In this document: positions 9,098 through 16,631 of the stretch, piece by piece
How the letters are laid out: every line of letters begins with the position of its first letter
Numbering within the stretch: position 1 is the stretch's first letter
DNA from: Cohnella baijiui
GTDB taxonomy: Bacteria > Bacillota > Bacilli > Paenibacillales > Paenibacillaceae
NCBI RefSeq assembly: GCF_020731285.1
Contig: NZ_JAJFOW010000011.1
Span: 62,001 to 126,000 of the forward strand
Reading direction: 5' to 3'
Length of the DNA stretch: 64,000 nt
Made by a program: the position numbers and the translations under genes
Notes under the pieces: model-generated
The model's database searches: none
What the model was told of the DNA's origin: nothing
What the model saw: the letters and a program-made list of their open reading frames with translations, nothing else

Positions 9098-9466
9098 TTA
9101 TTTCTTATCGTCAATAAAGTAGCCCTCAGAACTGTTGTACGCTTGATTGTACGCATTCTTCATTCTTTGGCCTTCCTGGAGCTTGGCGAATTGCGCGGAG
9201 ATCTCGCCTTTAAACGCTTCAAGCTTCGCTCCTGCTTCTAACCCTGACTGATAGGCGGCTTGAAGCAGCGTTTCAATCTGAGGGTGCGAGGCGGCATCCT
9301 TCAGCCCCAGCTCGTCCAACCGCCCTTTCCACTCTTCCTGCAGCAGCTGAAGAGCCTCAAGCTGTTCGACTTGCTCCTCGTCTTCCAAGTCCAATGCGCC
9401 AATCTGATCGAAAGACTGAATGAGAAGCAGAAGCGTCTCTTGAATCTCGGCAACAGGTGCCATCAT
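9098..9466 (-). CDS. fliT: FliT-like flagellar chaperone
   Basis: 122 residues, acidic and almost entirely helical (IQETLLLLIQSFDQIGAL, EEQVEQLEALQLLQEEWKG), with no signal peptide. FliT proteins bind the cap protein FliD before export. Identification rests mainly on its place directly after fliS in a fliD-flaG-fliS unit, plus size and helical make-up; sequence similarity to FliT is weak by eye. The ATG at 9466 overlaps the fliS stop (ATGATGG), so it is translationally coupled. A longer frame back to 9514 lies inside fliS and is not needed. Confidence 0.65.
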   Translation of the reverse strand: MMAPVAEIQETLLLLIQSFDQIGALDLEDEEQVEQLEALQLLQEEWKGRLDELGLKDAASHPQIETLLQAAYQSGLEAGAKLEAFKGEISAQFAKLQEGQRMKNAYNQAYNSSEGYFIDDKK

Positions 9467-9852
9467 GATTGCGCTCTCGCCGTGGCATGAAGCTCCTTCA
9501 TCGCCTTGATCCACGTGTCCTTCAGGTCGGTCATCAACTCGATTGCTTCGGACAGCGCCTGAGCGTCCAGCTTGATGTTGGCCTCGAACAGCCTCTCCCG
9601 AATATAAGTGTACAAGCTTGATAAGTTGTGGGAGATCTCGTAATTCTTGTCCAACGTGAAGTCCAGCTCGTTAATGATAGCGATGGCCCGTTTGATATTA
9701 TGGTTTTTCATCTCGATGTTTTTACTGTGAATCGCTTCTAGCGCTTGCTTCATGAATTTGATGCAACCGTTGAAAAGTAAGGCGGTTAACTCCCAGGGCG
9801 CGGCGGTGTTGATTTGCATTCTAAGATAAGTATCCTGCGCTTGTTGGTTCAT
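9463..9852 (-). CDS. fliS: Flagellar export chaperone FliS
   Basis: 129 residues, the normal FliS length. The N-terminus (AQDTYLRMQINTAAPWELT, LLFNGCIKFM) is typical of the family, as is the C-terminal helix. FliS binds the C-terminus of flagellin in the cytoplasm, prevents early polymerisation and delivers it to the export gate; in Bacillus it also binds FliW. It follows flaG by 8 nt, with GAGGT about 11 nt before the ATG, and overlaps the fliT-like gene at its stop. Confidence 0.95.
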   Translation of the reverse strand: MNQQAQDTYLRMQINTAAPWELTALLFNGCIKFMKQALEAIHSKNIEMKNHNIKRAIAIINELDFTLDKNYEISHNLSSLYTYIRERLFEANIKLDAQALSEAIELMTDLKDTWIKAMKELHATARAQS

Positions 9853-9860
9853 GGAAGGAA

Positions 9861-10232
9861 TTACCTCTTTTCATCGATATTCATGCCGACGAGCTCCTGC
9901 AGCTTCGCTACTAGATCCAGGAATTTCTCGTTGGGAATCTCTCTAACCAATTCGTTCGTATCTTTATTGATTACCTTAATAATAACGTCGCCCGTCTTCT
10001 CGTGCACGCTGTATTCGAACCGCCGGTCGATCCCCTCCAACGTCTTGTTGGCACGTTCCAGCGCGATACGAACAGCCTGGTCGGATACAGACAACTCGTA
10101 TTTCTCCTTGTGCAACAGCTCTGAGGCACTGGGATAGGCTTCGATCGGAGGCACTGCTTGCGATGAGCCTCCTAAGTGTACCGTTTCAACCATAGGTGCT
10201 TTCATACTTGCCGAGATCGCTTTAACGTCCAT
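9861..10232 (-). CDS. flaG: FlaG family flagellar protein
   Basis: 123 residues. The C-terminal two thirds match FlaG: ALERANKTLEGIDRRFEYSV, TGDVIIKVINKDT, LVREIPNEKFLDLVAKLQEL. The N-terminal ~40 residues are low in order. FlaG influences filament length in several bacteria; its mechanism is unclear. It lies 26 nt after fliD and 8 nt before fliS, the usual order. Confidence 0.92.
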   Translation of the reverse strand: MDVKAISASMKAPMVETVHLGGSSQAVPPIEAYPSASELLHKEKYELSVSDQAVRIALERANKTLEGIDRRFEYSVHEKTGDVIIKVINKDTNELVREIPNEKFLDLVAKLQELVGMNIDEKR

Positions 10233-10258
10233 TGAACACCGTCACCTCACCTATTCAT

Positions 10259-12139
10259 CTACCTAGACATATTCTGGGCCAACCAAGTAAGCGTAGAATT
10301 GTTCTTTCCAATTGCGTTATCCATGGTGGTGAACATGTTGTAGTAGTAGGTCTCCTTCTTCGTCAGCTTGACGTTGAAGTCCGAAATTTTTCGATTCAGG
10401 TCGTTGATCTTAAACCCGATATCGTTGGTGACGATGTCTTCGACCGAGCCAATGCCCCCCGCTTTTTTAATCAGCTCGTTTACACTCTTAGTCGCCTGAT
10501 CGTACATTTTTTGAGCAATACCATCAGGTTGGTTGGAGAAAAGAGCTGTCACTGCCGCAGGATCTTCAGAAAGCGCTTTGCGCAGTTGATCCTCATCCAG
10601 ATCCAGCTTGCCTGAATCCTGCTGCGCACTGAGGTTGTAGGGCTTGGTTGAGATCCCTATCTTGTACAAAGCGTTGTAGCTAGGAGACATGGAACCGACG
10701 GACGTGCTCGCGAGGGAGCGGAATCCGTTAATAGCGGAGGTGAGAATGTTGTCATTATGCAGCAGTCCGCTCTTCGCTTTCTCTTCCCAGCTCTTGATGT
10801 CTTCCGCTTCCATCCCTTTTCTCTGATCGTCCGTCAGCGGAGCGTAGTCTCGGAACTTGTTCTCCTTGACGCGTTTGTTGAGCAGCTCGATAGTATCGTT
10901 ATAGCTTGCAATAAATTTCTTGATCTTGTCTACGGCACTGTCGATGTCCTGGGAGATGCCTACCGTTACCGGCGAGGTCGTCGTTTGCTTCAGCGTGTAG
11001 GTAACGCCACTACTTGTGAAAGTGTTGCTGGAGCGGTAAGATTGAACGCCGTCAATCGTTACATCTGCATCTATTCCATTAATATCGATGACTGTACCGC
11101 CAGATACTGTACGATAGTCTGTATTATCAGGTGCCTTTCCCGTAGGCTGCAACATGTTCAAGACCGAGACGAAGTTTCCTTTTGAACCGTTTTCCAGTTT
11201 GATCTGGGCTGTGGTTCCTGTGCTTTTCGTTGTGAATACAATCTTGTCTGTAACATCATCATACGTCATATTTACGCCGGCTGGAGAATTGTTCACCTGA
11301 TTCATAACACTTGCTAGAGAATCTGTTTTGGAGAATGTAATCGTCTGGCCATTGATAACAAAATCAGCCTTATCGTCAGCATCGAAGGTCAACCCTGTAG
11401 CGAACTTCGATGCAATCGAACCTAGTTGTGCCGTGACGTTGATCTTATTGGATTGCCCATCCGTAAAACCGAGCGCGGATAACCCCTCATTGTTAGCAAT
11501 TGCTCCAACAATCACTTGCGGATTACTGCCGCTACTTCCGTTTGACTGTAAGTTCAATGCATTTCCAGTCAAGTTCACGGAGATTTTATTAGCTCCAAAG
11601 GCATTGTCGATTTGAGTTTGCAATTGTTCAGCCAACTTAGCTTGCGAGTAATCCCCTGCAGCTAATGTTATTTTTTTCGTCATGCCCCCCAATGTAACGA
11701 GAAGTTGATCGTTACTTCCGGAAGTAATTTTCGTAGATACGGGAGGTGTCGTGGTTGAATCCGGAGGCAAATCCGTCCCCATAAGAGAATTGGTAGAGAT
11801 CGCATTTTTGCTGCTTACATTCGCTCCTTGCGCCAGCCTGCTAACGTTAATGCTATGACTGATCGCACTCGCATTCCCATCCGCAGTGATGGAGACGGCA
11901 TTGGAATTCGAGGATGTTGTCGAATTCTTCTTCCAATCTCCGGACAGCCGCATCGTATCCAAGGTTGTTTTGAATGTTGCCAGCTTTGTATTGATTTCCC
12001 GATACAACGTTGAAGTCCAAGACAAGGTAGTCTTCTTCTGCTTCAACTTGTCTAGAGGCATCTTCTCTGCCCGCATGAGCTGCGTGACCAAACTATCGAT
12101 GTCCAGCCCCGAGTTGATACCGCTTATTCGCGTAACCAT
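10259..12139 (-). CDS. fliD: Flagellar filament cap protein FliD (hook-associated protein 2)
   Basis: 626 residues. The N-terminal FliD domain begins MVTRISGINSGLDIDSLV and continues LMRAEKMPLDKLKQKKT; the C-terminal domain (~350-615) includes VDKIKKFIASYNDTIELL and ends in a coiled-coil-forming stretch, LNRKISDFNVKLTKKE. The middle (~110-350) is rich in Ser/Thr/Asn/Gly, as in exposed cap domains. FliD forms the distal cap that folds flagellin subunits; it is exported by the flagellar type III system and has no signal peptide. RBS GGGGAGG. Heads the fliD-flaG-fliS-fliT unit. Confidence 0.96.
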   Translation of the reverse strand: MVTRISGINSGLDIDSLVTQLMRAEKMPLDKLKQKKTTLSWTSTLYREINTKLATFKTTLDTMRLSGDWKKNSTTSSNSNAVSITADGNASAISHSINVSRLAQGANVSSKNAISTNSLMGTDLPPDSTTTPPVSTKITSGSNDQLLVTLGGMTKKITLAAGDYSQAKLAEQLQTQIDNAFGANKISVNLTGNALNLQSNGSSGSNPQVIVGAIANNEGLSALGFTDGQSNKINVTAQLGSIASKFATGLTFDADDKADFVINGQTITFSKTDSLASVMNQVNNSPAGVNMTYDDVTDKIVFTTKSTGTTAQIKLENGSKGNFVSVLNMLQPTGKAPDNTDYRTVSGGTVIDINGIDADVTIDGVQSYRSSNTFTSSGVTYTLKQTTTSPVTVGISQDIDSAVDKIKKFIASYNDTIELLNKRVKENKFRDYAPLTDDQRKGMEAEDIKSWEEKAKSGLLHNDNILTSAINGFRSLASTSVGSMSPSYNALYKIGISTKPYNLSAQQDSGKLDLDEDQLRKALSEDPAAVTALFSNQPDGIAQKMYDQATKSVNELIKKAGGIGSVEDIVTNDIGFKINDLNRKISDFNVKLTKKETYYYNMFTTMDNAIGKNNSTLTWLAQNMSR

Positions 12140-12173
12140 TCCGCAACCTCCCCGAAGTGTTTCCTTACTTTAT

Positions 12174-12200
12174 TTATCGTAATCTGGAGGCCTATTCTTA
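12174..12200 (-). promoter_or_regulatory. Possible weak sigma-D promoter before fliD
   Basis: TAAG (12197-12200), 15-nt spacer, TACGATAA (12174-12181): 8 of 12 consensus positions. Placed as expected for a fliD operon promoter, but the match is poor. Confidence 0.28.
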
Positions 12201-12215
12201 AGAGCCTGCAACCAT

Positions 12216-13259
12216 TTATTTCAAACGATTCCTTGCCGGCCCGTAGCCATAATCGGCTGCAATCGTATAGCAACGAACGGACATTTCCGTGTTCCCGGTA
12301 ATCTCATAGAAGACGCCTAAATTATAGGCTGCTTTATAGGATCCAACGCCTTGAACAGACGTATATTTGTCGGTTTCTCCAATGTTCAGCGCTTGTGTAT
12401 AATAATGCTGGATAGCCGTGATTCCACCTGTATCCATGGCCAGCGACCCAAGCAAAAAGTAAAGGTCGGGAAAATCGGGATAGAGCGGTTCCAGCTCCTT
12501 CAACAATTGCTCAGCCTCCAAAGACCGGCCTTGTTCCTTTAATACGTATCCCAACATCACGGCCATGACGGGAAAATACAACCGATTGTACTCTTGCAGT
12601 TCGAAGCTTCTCCTTAAGTAACGCTCTGCTTCAGGCAGCCTGTTCAAGCTGTAGAGCAATTTGCCAAATTGATAAAGCATATAAGCATCATTCGGATGGG
12701 ATGCCAGTCTGCGCTCATAAAGCGGGATATAGCGCTCGGCTTTTCCTGTGCGCGCGTACTCGTCTTCTTCGTACCCATAGTGCCGGAGCACAAGGGCTGT
12801 ATTTTCGAACGAGGCGGGTTCCCCTTTATAATAGATCTGCTCATGCACGTTACCGTGAAAAGCCCAATCGAGATCGTTGGGGTAGAAACGCATCATCCGA
12901 TGCCTCGGACGCTCTTCTCCCATTACGTTCTCTAAGATGACAGCCCCCGCCGAATAAGGGTGTCTTCCCACAAAAGCATTTACCTTCTCTGCCGTATCCG
13001 CAGGAAGCTCTTCATCCGCATCCATGGCCAATAGATAATCTCCGGTCGCCAAGGAAGCGCAGTAATTGCGCGCGGCCGCAAAATCATCATTCCAATGATA
13101 GTGCCCCAGTATAGCCCCTGCTTCTTCGGCGATCTGGACCGTACGATCCGTCGAGCCTGTATCGACAACGACAGTCTCAAAAGACATCGGAATGCTCGCC
13201 AACGCCCGCGGGAGATTTTGTTCCTCATTCCGGACGATTAAGCATACGCTGACTCTCAT
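12216..13259 (-). CDS. GT2-TPR glycosyltransferase directly behind flagellin gene
   Basis: 347 residues. The GT2 domain spans 1-~190 (VSVCLIVRNEEQNLPRAL, VVDTGSTDRTVQIA, NDDFAAARN, DADE at 80-83). The C-terminus (~190-347) carries TPR-like helices. It is a shorter relative of the pair at 5174-9084. RBS GAGGTG, ATG at 13259. Only 22 nt separate it from the hag terminator and no promoter is visible, so it is probably expressed by read-through from hag. Position between hag and fliD is typical of flagellin O-glycosyltransferases in Firmicutes; direct transfer to flagellin is inference. Confidence 0.9.
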   Translation of the reverse strand: MRVSVCLIVRNEEQNLPRALASIPMSFETVVVDTGSTDRTVQIAEEAGAILGHYHWNDDFAAARNYCASLATGDYLLAMDADEELPADTAEKVNAFVGRHPYSAGAVILENVMGEERPRHRMMRFYPNDLDWAFHGNVHEQIYYKGEPASFENTALVLRHYGYEEDEYARTGKAERYIPLYERRLASHPNDAYMLYQFGKLLYSLNRLPEAERYLRRSFELQEYNRLYFPVMAVMLGYVLKEQGRSLEAEQLLKELEPLYPDFPDLYFLLGSLAMDTGGITAIQHYYTQALNIGETDKYTSVQGVGSYKAAYNLGVFYEITGNTEMSVRCYTIAADYGYGPARNRLK

Positions 13260-13281
13260 GCTGACACCTCATCTATGGGAA

Positions 13282-13308
13282 AGAGCCCATTACGTCGTAA
13301 TGGGCTCT
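13282..13308 (-). terminator. hag terminator hairpin
   Basis: AGAGCCCATTACG / CGTAATGGGCTCT, perfect 13-bp inverted arms around one base, so a small loop forms at the tip. On the minus strand it lies 24 nt after the hag stop. The T-tract behind it is short (TTT then CCC), which suits partial read-through into the glycosyltransferase. Confidence 0.75.
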
Positions 13309-13331
13309 CCCTGATCGATTGGTTACTCGAA

Positions 13332-14147
13332 TTAGCGAAGCAGTTGCAGTACGCTTTGCGGCGCTTGGTTGGCTTGAGCCAACATGGACGTAGCTGCGGA
13401 TTGCAGAATGTTCAGCTTCGAGTAGTTCATCATTTCCTTGGCCATGTCGGTATCGCGGATCCGGGATTCTGCAGCTTGCAGGTTCTCGGAAGTTGCGCCC
13501 AGGTTGTTGAACGTATGCTCCAATTGGTTTTGGAGCGCACCGAACGAGGAGCGCGCTTTGTTGATCTTGCCGATGTCGGAATCGATCGCAACCATCGCGG
13601 TGGAAGCGTTAGGTCCCGTAGTAAGGTCCTTGCCGCTGATGCTCAGTTGGTTCAGCTCTACGTTTTGCAGCGTGATCGCCACGGTGTTTTGCGCAGAAGT
13701 CGTGTCGCCGATCTGGATGCTGATCGCAGTCGTGCCGTTCAAGACGGTGATACCGTTGAACGTCGTGCTCTTCGCGATGCTGTCGATCGCCGTGCTCAGC
13801 GATTTGAACTCAGCGTCGATCGCTTCCAAGTCGGACGCGTTGTACGTGCCGTTCGAAGCTTTGACAGCCAGTTCCTTCATGCGGGACAGCATGTCGGAAA
13901 CTTCGCTCATCGCGCCTTCAGCCGTTTGAACCAGCGAGATGCCGTCTTGCGCGTTCGCTTGCGCCTGGTTCAGCGCGCGAATTTGCGTACGCATTTTCTC
14001 GGAGATCGAGAGGCCGGCAGCGTCGTCAGCCGCACGGTTGATCTTGTAGCCGGAAGACAGCTTCTCGGAAGACTTGCCTTGCGAGATGTTGTTCAGCTGC
14101 AGGTTGCGGTGGGCGTTCATTGCGTTAAGATTGTGGTTGATAATCAT
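13332..14147 (-). CDS. hag: Flagellin
   Basis: 271 residues. The N-terminal D0/D1 region (INHNLNAMNAHRNLQ, KLSSGYKINRAADDAAGLS) and the C-terminal D1/D0 region (ESRIRDTDMAKEMMNYSK, ending QSVLQLLR) are canonical. The central part (~140-190) is short and rich in Ser/Thr/Asn, so this is a minimal flagellin without outer D2/D3 domains; any O-glycans would sit there. Exported by the flagellar system without a signal peptide. RBS AAGGAGG 10 nt before the ATG overlaps a likely CsrA site. Transcribed from its own sigma-D promoter; controlled after transcription by CsrA/FliW. Confidence 0.98.
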   Translation of the reverse strand: MIINHNLNAMNAHRNLQLNNISQGKSSEKLSSGYKINRAADDAAGLSISEKMRTQIRALNQAQANAQDGISLVQTAEGAMSEVSDMLSRMKELAVKASNGTYNASDLEAIDAEFKSLSTAIDSIAKSTTFNGITVLNGTTAISIQIGDTTSAQNTVAITLQNVELNQLSISGKDLTTGPNASTAMVAIDSDIGKINKARSSFGALQNQLEHTFNNLGATSENLQAAESRIRDTDMAKEMMNYSKLNILQSAATSMLAQANQAPQSVLQLLR

Positions 14148-14157
14148 TGCGATTTCT

Positions 14158-14190
14158 CCTCCTTGGATGTGTAACGGCCCACTTCCGTGT
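14158..14190 (-). promoter_or_regulatory. CsrA-type binding sites in hag leader
   Basis: Two GGA sites are present on the minus strand. ACACGGAAGT (14181-14190) closely fits the CsrA consensus and can form a small hairpin (CAC/GTG) with GGA in the loop. AAGGAGG (14158-14164) is the hag Shine-Dalgarno. Their arrangement mirrors the two-site hag leader of B. subtilis, where CsrA blocks ribosome binding. Function here is by homology. Confidence 0.65.
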
Positions 14191-14205
14191 GAGCTCTCAC
14201 TACAT

Positions 14206-14232
14206 ATATCGGCAAACTCCGTCCATTTTTTA
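14206..14232 (-). promoter_or_regulatory. Consensus sigma-D promoter of hag
   Basis: TAAA (14229-14232), a 15-nt spacer and GCCGATAT (14206-14213) match the B. subtilis sigma-D consensus at every position. Transcription would start near 14199, giving a leader of about 50 nt. Confidence 0.92.
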
Positions 14233-14249
14233 GAGGATTCGCGATTTTT

Positions 14250-14501
14250 TTATTCTTCTTTTTTTAAGAGATTCATCGCTTGTCCGGCGAGCTGCTTCAT
14301 GGTCTGCAGTTGCTCCGGAGAAGCCAACGCTTGTCGATTGCTCTCCTTGATGCTTTCGTACACTTCCTTGCGGTAAACCTTGATCTGGTCCGGCGCGGCG
14401 ATGCCGATCTTCACCTGATCGCCTTCGGTCCCTACGACGTAAATCTCGATGTTGTCGCCGATGACGATGGATTGTCCTTTTTTACGGGAGAGGATCAGCA
14501 T
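14250..14501 (-). CDS. csrA: Carbon storage regulator CsrA
   Basis: 83 residues. [24 protein letters not shown] and the RNA-binding RKEVYESI (Arg44) are standard CsrA. The C-terminal tail after ~60 is extended, as in Bacillus CsrA, which uses it to bind FliW. It dimerises and binds GGA motifs, repressing hag translation. It overlaps the end of fliW (ATG at 14501, fliW stop at 14495), so both are made together. The next gene is hag, its expected target. Confidence 0.97.
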   Translation of the reverse strand: MLILSRKKGQSIVIGDNIEIYVVGTEGDQVKIGIAAPDQIKVYRKEVYESIKESNRQALASPEQLQTMKQLAGQAMNLLKKEE

Positions 14502-14935
14502 GCCGGTTCGCTCCCTTCCGGGGAGGAAGCGCGGAACAGCGGATCCCGCGTCGTATACGCAGATTCAGGCGGCAATACGGTTTGTATGCCAACGAGCTTG
14601 TTTACATTCACTACGAGAGGCGCGAGGCGATTGATCGTCGATTGATTGAATGGATTCGCGATCGTCACGATCGACAGCACCACGACTTCCTGCGGGTCAT
14701 TCGTTTCCAGCGCCGCCTTGTCTTGCTCGCTCAGTTTGATCTCATAATCCCGGAAAAAAGCGAACGGATCGGCGACGAGAAATCCGACCTCCGACTCCGT
14801 GACGCTCTGCAGATACGCGAAAGGAGAATCCACATTCGATTCATCCACCGGAACAAGGACAAAATCGTCGAGCTCCGGAAAACCGAGGATCGTTCCTTTG
14901 GTGGAGATGGGCTTGCCGAACAGCGATGCGAGCAT
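14495..14935 (-). CDS. fliW: Flagellar assembly factor FliW (CsrA antagonist)
   Basis: 146 residues. [32 protein letters not shown] and [10 protein letters not shown] are typical. FliW binds CsrA and releases hag mRNA, and is itself sequestered by excess flagellin, coupling flagellin synthesis to export. A longer frame runs to 14968, but the ATG at 14935 has AAGGAGG 7 nt upstream and gives the usual N-terminus. Separated from the DUF6470 gene by a terminator, so fliW-csrA must have another promoter, which I cannot identify with confidence. Confidence 0.96.
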   Translation of the reverse strand: MLASLFGKPISTKGTILGFPELDDFVLVPVDESNVDSPFAYLQSVTESEVGFLVADPFAFFRDYEIKLSEQDKAALETNDPQEVVVLSIVTIANPFNQSTINRLAPLVVNVNKLVGIQTVLPPESAYTTRDPLFRASSPEGSEPAC

Positions 14936-15001
14936 AAATAAGCCTCCTTCATATACTTCCAAAAACAAGAGAGAATAGAGATTCTATCTTTTCTACATGA
15001 T

Positions 15002-15038
15002 TAAAAAAGCTACAAGCGCCGGTTCGCGCCTATAGCTT
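15002..15038 (-). terminator. Terminator behind the flgM-flgN-flgK-flgL-DUF6470 unit
   Basis: On the minus strand an imperfect stem (AAGCTA...GGCGC pairing with GCGC...TAGCTT) is followed directly by TTTTTTAA. It lies 27 nt after the DUF6470 stop. Confidence 0.7.
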
Positions 15039-15064
15039 AACAGTAACGGGGTTCGCTACCGACT

Positions 15065-15631
15065 TCAAGCGTACAAATCGTAGGAGCTCACCCACATGCG
15101 AATCGAATTCATCTGCTCGAGATACGTTTTCACTTTCCCGGGCGTGTAATTGATCTCGGGCTTCGCGACATGGTATTCGATATTAGGCTTCCGCGGCGTC
15201 GTCTCGATCTCGGCCGGGTGAGCCGTATAGGCGATCTTTACGTTGTAGAGCCCAGCCGGGCCATAGGGCTTCCAATTCTCCTTGCCGGAAAAAACCTGGG
15301 AAGCGATCTCCGCCACCGCGTTGCCCTTGTTCGAAATCTGCTTCATGCGTTCGCCTTCTTGGGCGATCTTGCCGATATTGTCGAATACGCGCTGCGCCGC
15401 CTGATCCGCCAGCAAATCGCTCGTCTCGAATACGCCGCCCATGCTGTAAGCGAGGTAAGATGCGGAGCTGTCGATCTCGAGCTCCCCTCGGGGCTGCCGG
15501 ATCTGCATATCCGCGGGCGGAGAGCTCATCTCATATTCCCCGCGGGGAGACTTCATGTCGAACTGTCCTCGCGGCGACTCGATCCCGATCCGGGCGGGCG
15601 TCGTTCGAATCGATAATCTTAGAAACTCCAA
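15065..15631 (-). CDS. DUF6470 family protein (YviE-like)
   Basis: 188 residues. Homologous in position and character to B. subtilis YviE, between flgL and fliW; function unknown. The N-terminal ~55 residues carry short repeats, SPRGQFDM, SPRGEYEM, SPPADMQI, QPRGELEI, each of 10-12 residues with alternating hydrophobic residues that suggest beta strands. The C-terminal half is mixed, ending RMWVSSYDLYA. No signal peptide or membrane segment. Start is TTG at 15631 with AAAGGCGGTG upstream. Lies 33 nt after flgL. Confidence 0.8.
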   Translation of the reverse strand: MEFLRLSIRTTPARIGIESPRGQFDMKSPRGEYEMSSPPADMQIRQPRGELEIDSSASYLAYSMGGVFETSDLLADQAAQRVFDNIGKIAQEGERMKQISNKGNAVAEIASQVFSGKENWKPYGPAGLYNVKIAYTAHPAEIETTPRKPNIEYHVAKPEINYTPGKVKTYLEQMNSIRMWVSSYDLYA

Positions 15632-15664
15632 CGCGGCACCGCCTTTGCAGGGATTCGCTTTCGA

Positions 15665-16561
15665 TTAGCGGAGATAGTCGACCAAGCTCTGCTGAATCAG
15701 CTTGGCGCCGACCGACAGCGAAGCTTGATAGACGTTTTGCTGCGTTTGCAAAGACGTGATCGTCTTGGCCATATCCGCGTCTTCCGTCTTGCCGCTCAGG
15801 CTGTTCAAGGTAACATCCAAGTCCTGGTTGCGATTATCAAGCATCTCGATGCGGTTCGCTCGCGCGCCGACCTCGGAGCGGATCCCGAGGAACTTGTTCA
15901 GACGCGAATCCAGTTTGGCCATGTTGTCTCTTGCGGTGGGCGCATTATTCGTGGAGAAAGCGTCCCGGAGCGTGCGGACAACCTTGAACAGATTGTCCGT
16001 GTCCGCGGCATTGCCGAACACCTTGTTCCCGGATATGTTCGTCGCGATGTCGACGCCTGGCGCGAGACTCAGCAGAATGTCCGCATCGTCCGTGTCAAAC
16101 GAGCCCGCCGTTGCGGCATCGTAGGGCGATTCGTCCGTCTTTTGACCGTTAAAAATAAACTTGCCGTTCAATTGATCATTACCCAGCGTCAACAAGTTAT
16201 TGTAGATGCCGTCAAGCTCCTGGGAGATCGCGTAACGAGACTCCGCCGTACTCGTGTCGCTGATGCCCTTGACGGTCAGCTCCTTCACGCGCGTGATCAG
16301 ATCGTTCACTTGTCCCAGAACCGTATCGACATGCTCCAGCGCCGAGTTCGCCTGCGTAATGTTCCGCTGGTACTGATTGTTCATGGCGAGCTCGCCGCGA
16401 TAGCGCAGCGCATACGTAATGCCGACCGGATCGTCCGAAGGACGGTTGATCTTGCGGCCGGTCGTGAGCTGCTCCTGGGTGGTGCCCATGCGGTTTAAGT
16501 TTTTGTTCAGCGCATTAATCGTCTGACTCTGAATCATGCCCTGCGTCACGCGGATCGGCAT
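15665..16561 (-). CDS. flgL: Flagellar hook-filament junction protein FlgL (HAP3)
   Basis: 298 residues, usual length. The flagellin-like N-terminus (IRVTQGMIQSQTINAL, TTGRKINRPSDDPVGI) and C-terminus (KTITSLQTQQNVYQASLS) are diagnostic. It joins hook and filament and is exported by the flagellar system. ATG at 16561, RBS GAGGTG. Follows flgK by 42 nt; a possible internal sigma-D promoter overlaps the flgK stop. Confidence 0.96.
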   Translation of the reverse strand: MPIRVTQGMIQSQTINALNKNLNRMGTTQEQLTTGRKINRPSDDPVGITYALRYRGELAMNNQYQRNITQANSALEHVDTVLGQVNDLITRVKELTVKGISDTSTAESRYAISQELDGIYNNLLTLGNDQLNGKFIFNGQKTDESPYDAATAGSFDTDDADILLSLAPGVDIATNISGNKVFGNAADTDNLFKVVRTLRDAFSTNNAPTARDNMAKLDSRLNKFLGIRSEVGARANRIEMLDNRNQDLDVTLNSLSGKTEDADMAKTITSLQTQQNVYQASLSVGAKLIQQSLVDYLR

Positions 16562-16603
16562 GGCAGCTTGTCACCTCGCACTAGTGATGAGTGAAACTTT
16601 CTC

Positions 16604-16631
16604 TTATCGGCCGACGATGCCCATGCCGTTA
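16604..16631 (-). promoter_or_regulatory. Possible internal sigma-D promoter before flgL
   Basis: TAAC (16628-16631), 16-nt spacer, GCCGATAA (16604-16611), 10 of 12 consensus positions, overlapping the last codons of flgK. The -10 element also encodes the final Gly-Arg-stop, so chance is possible. Confidence 0.3.

Noticed and set aside
15371..15378. Sigma-D -10 element (GCCGATAT) on the plus strand
   Set aside because: No TAAA lies 14-16 nt upstream, and it is inside the DUF6470 gene with no plus-strand gene after it.
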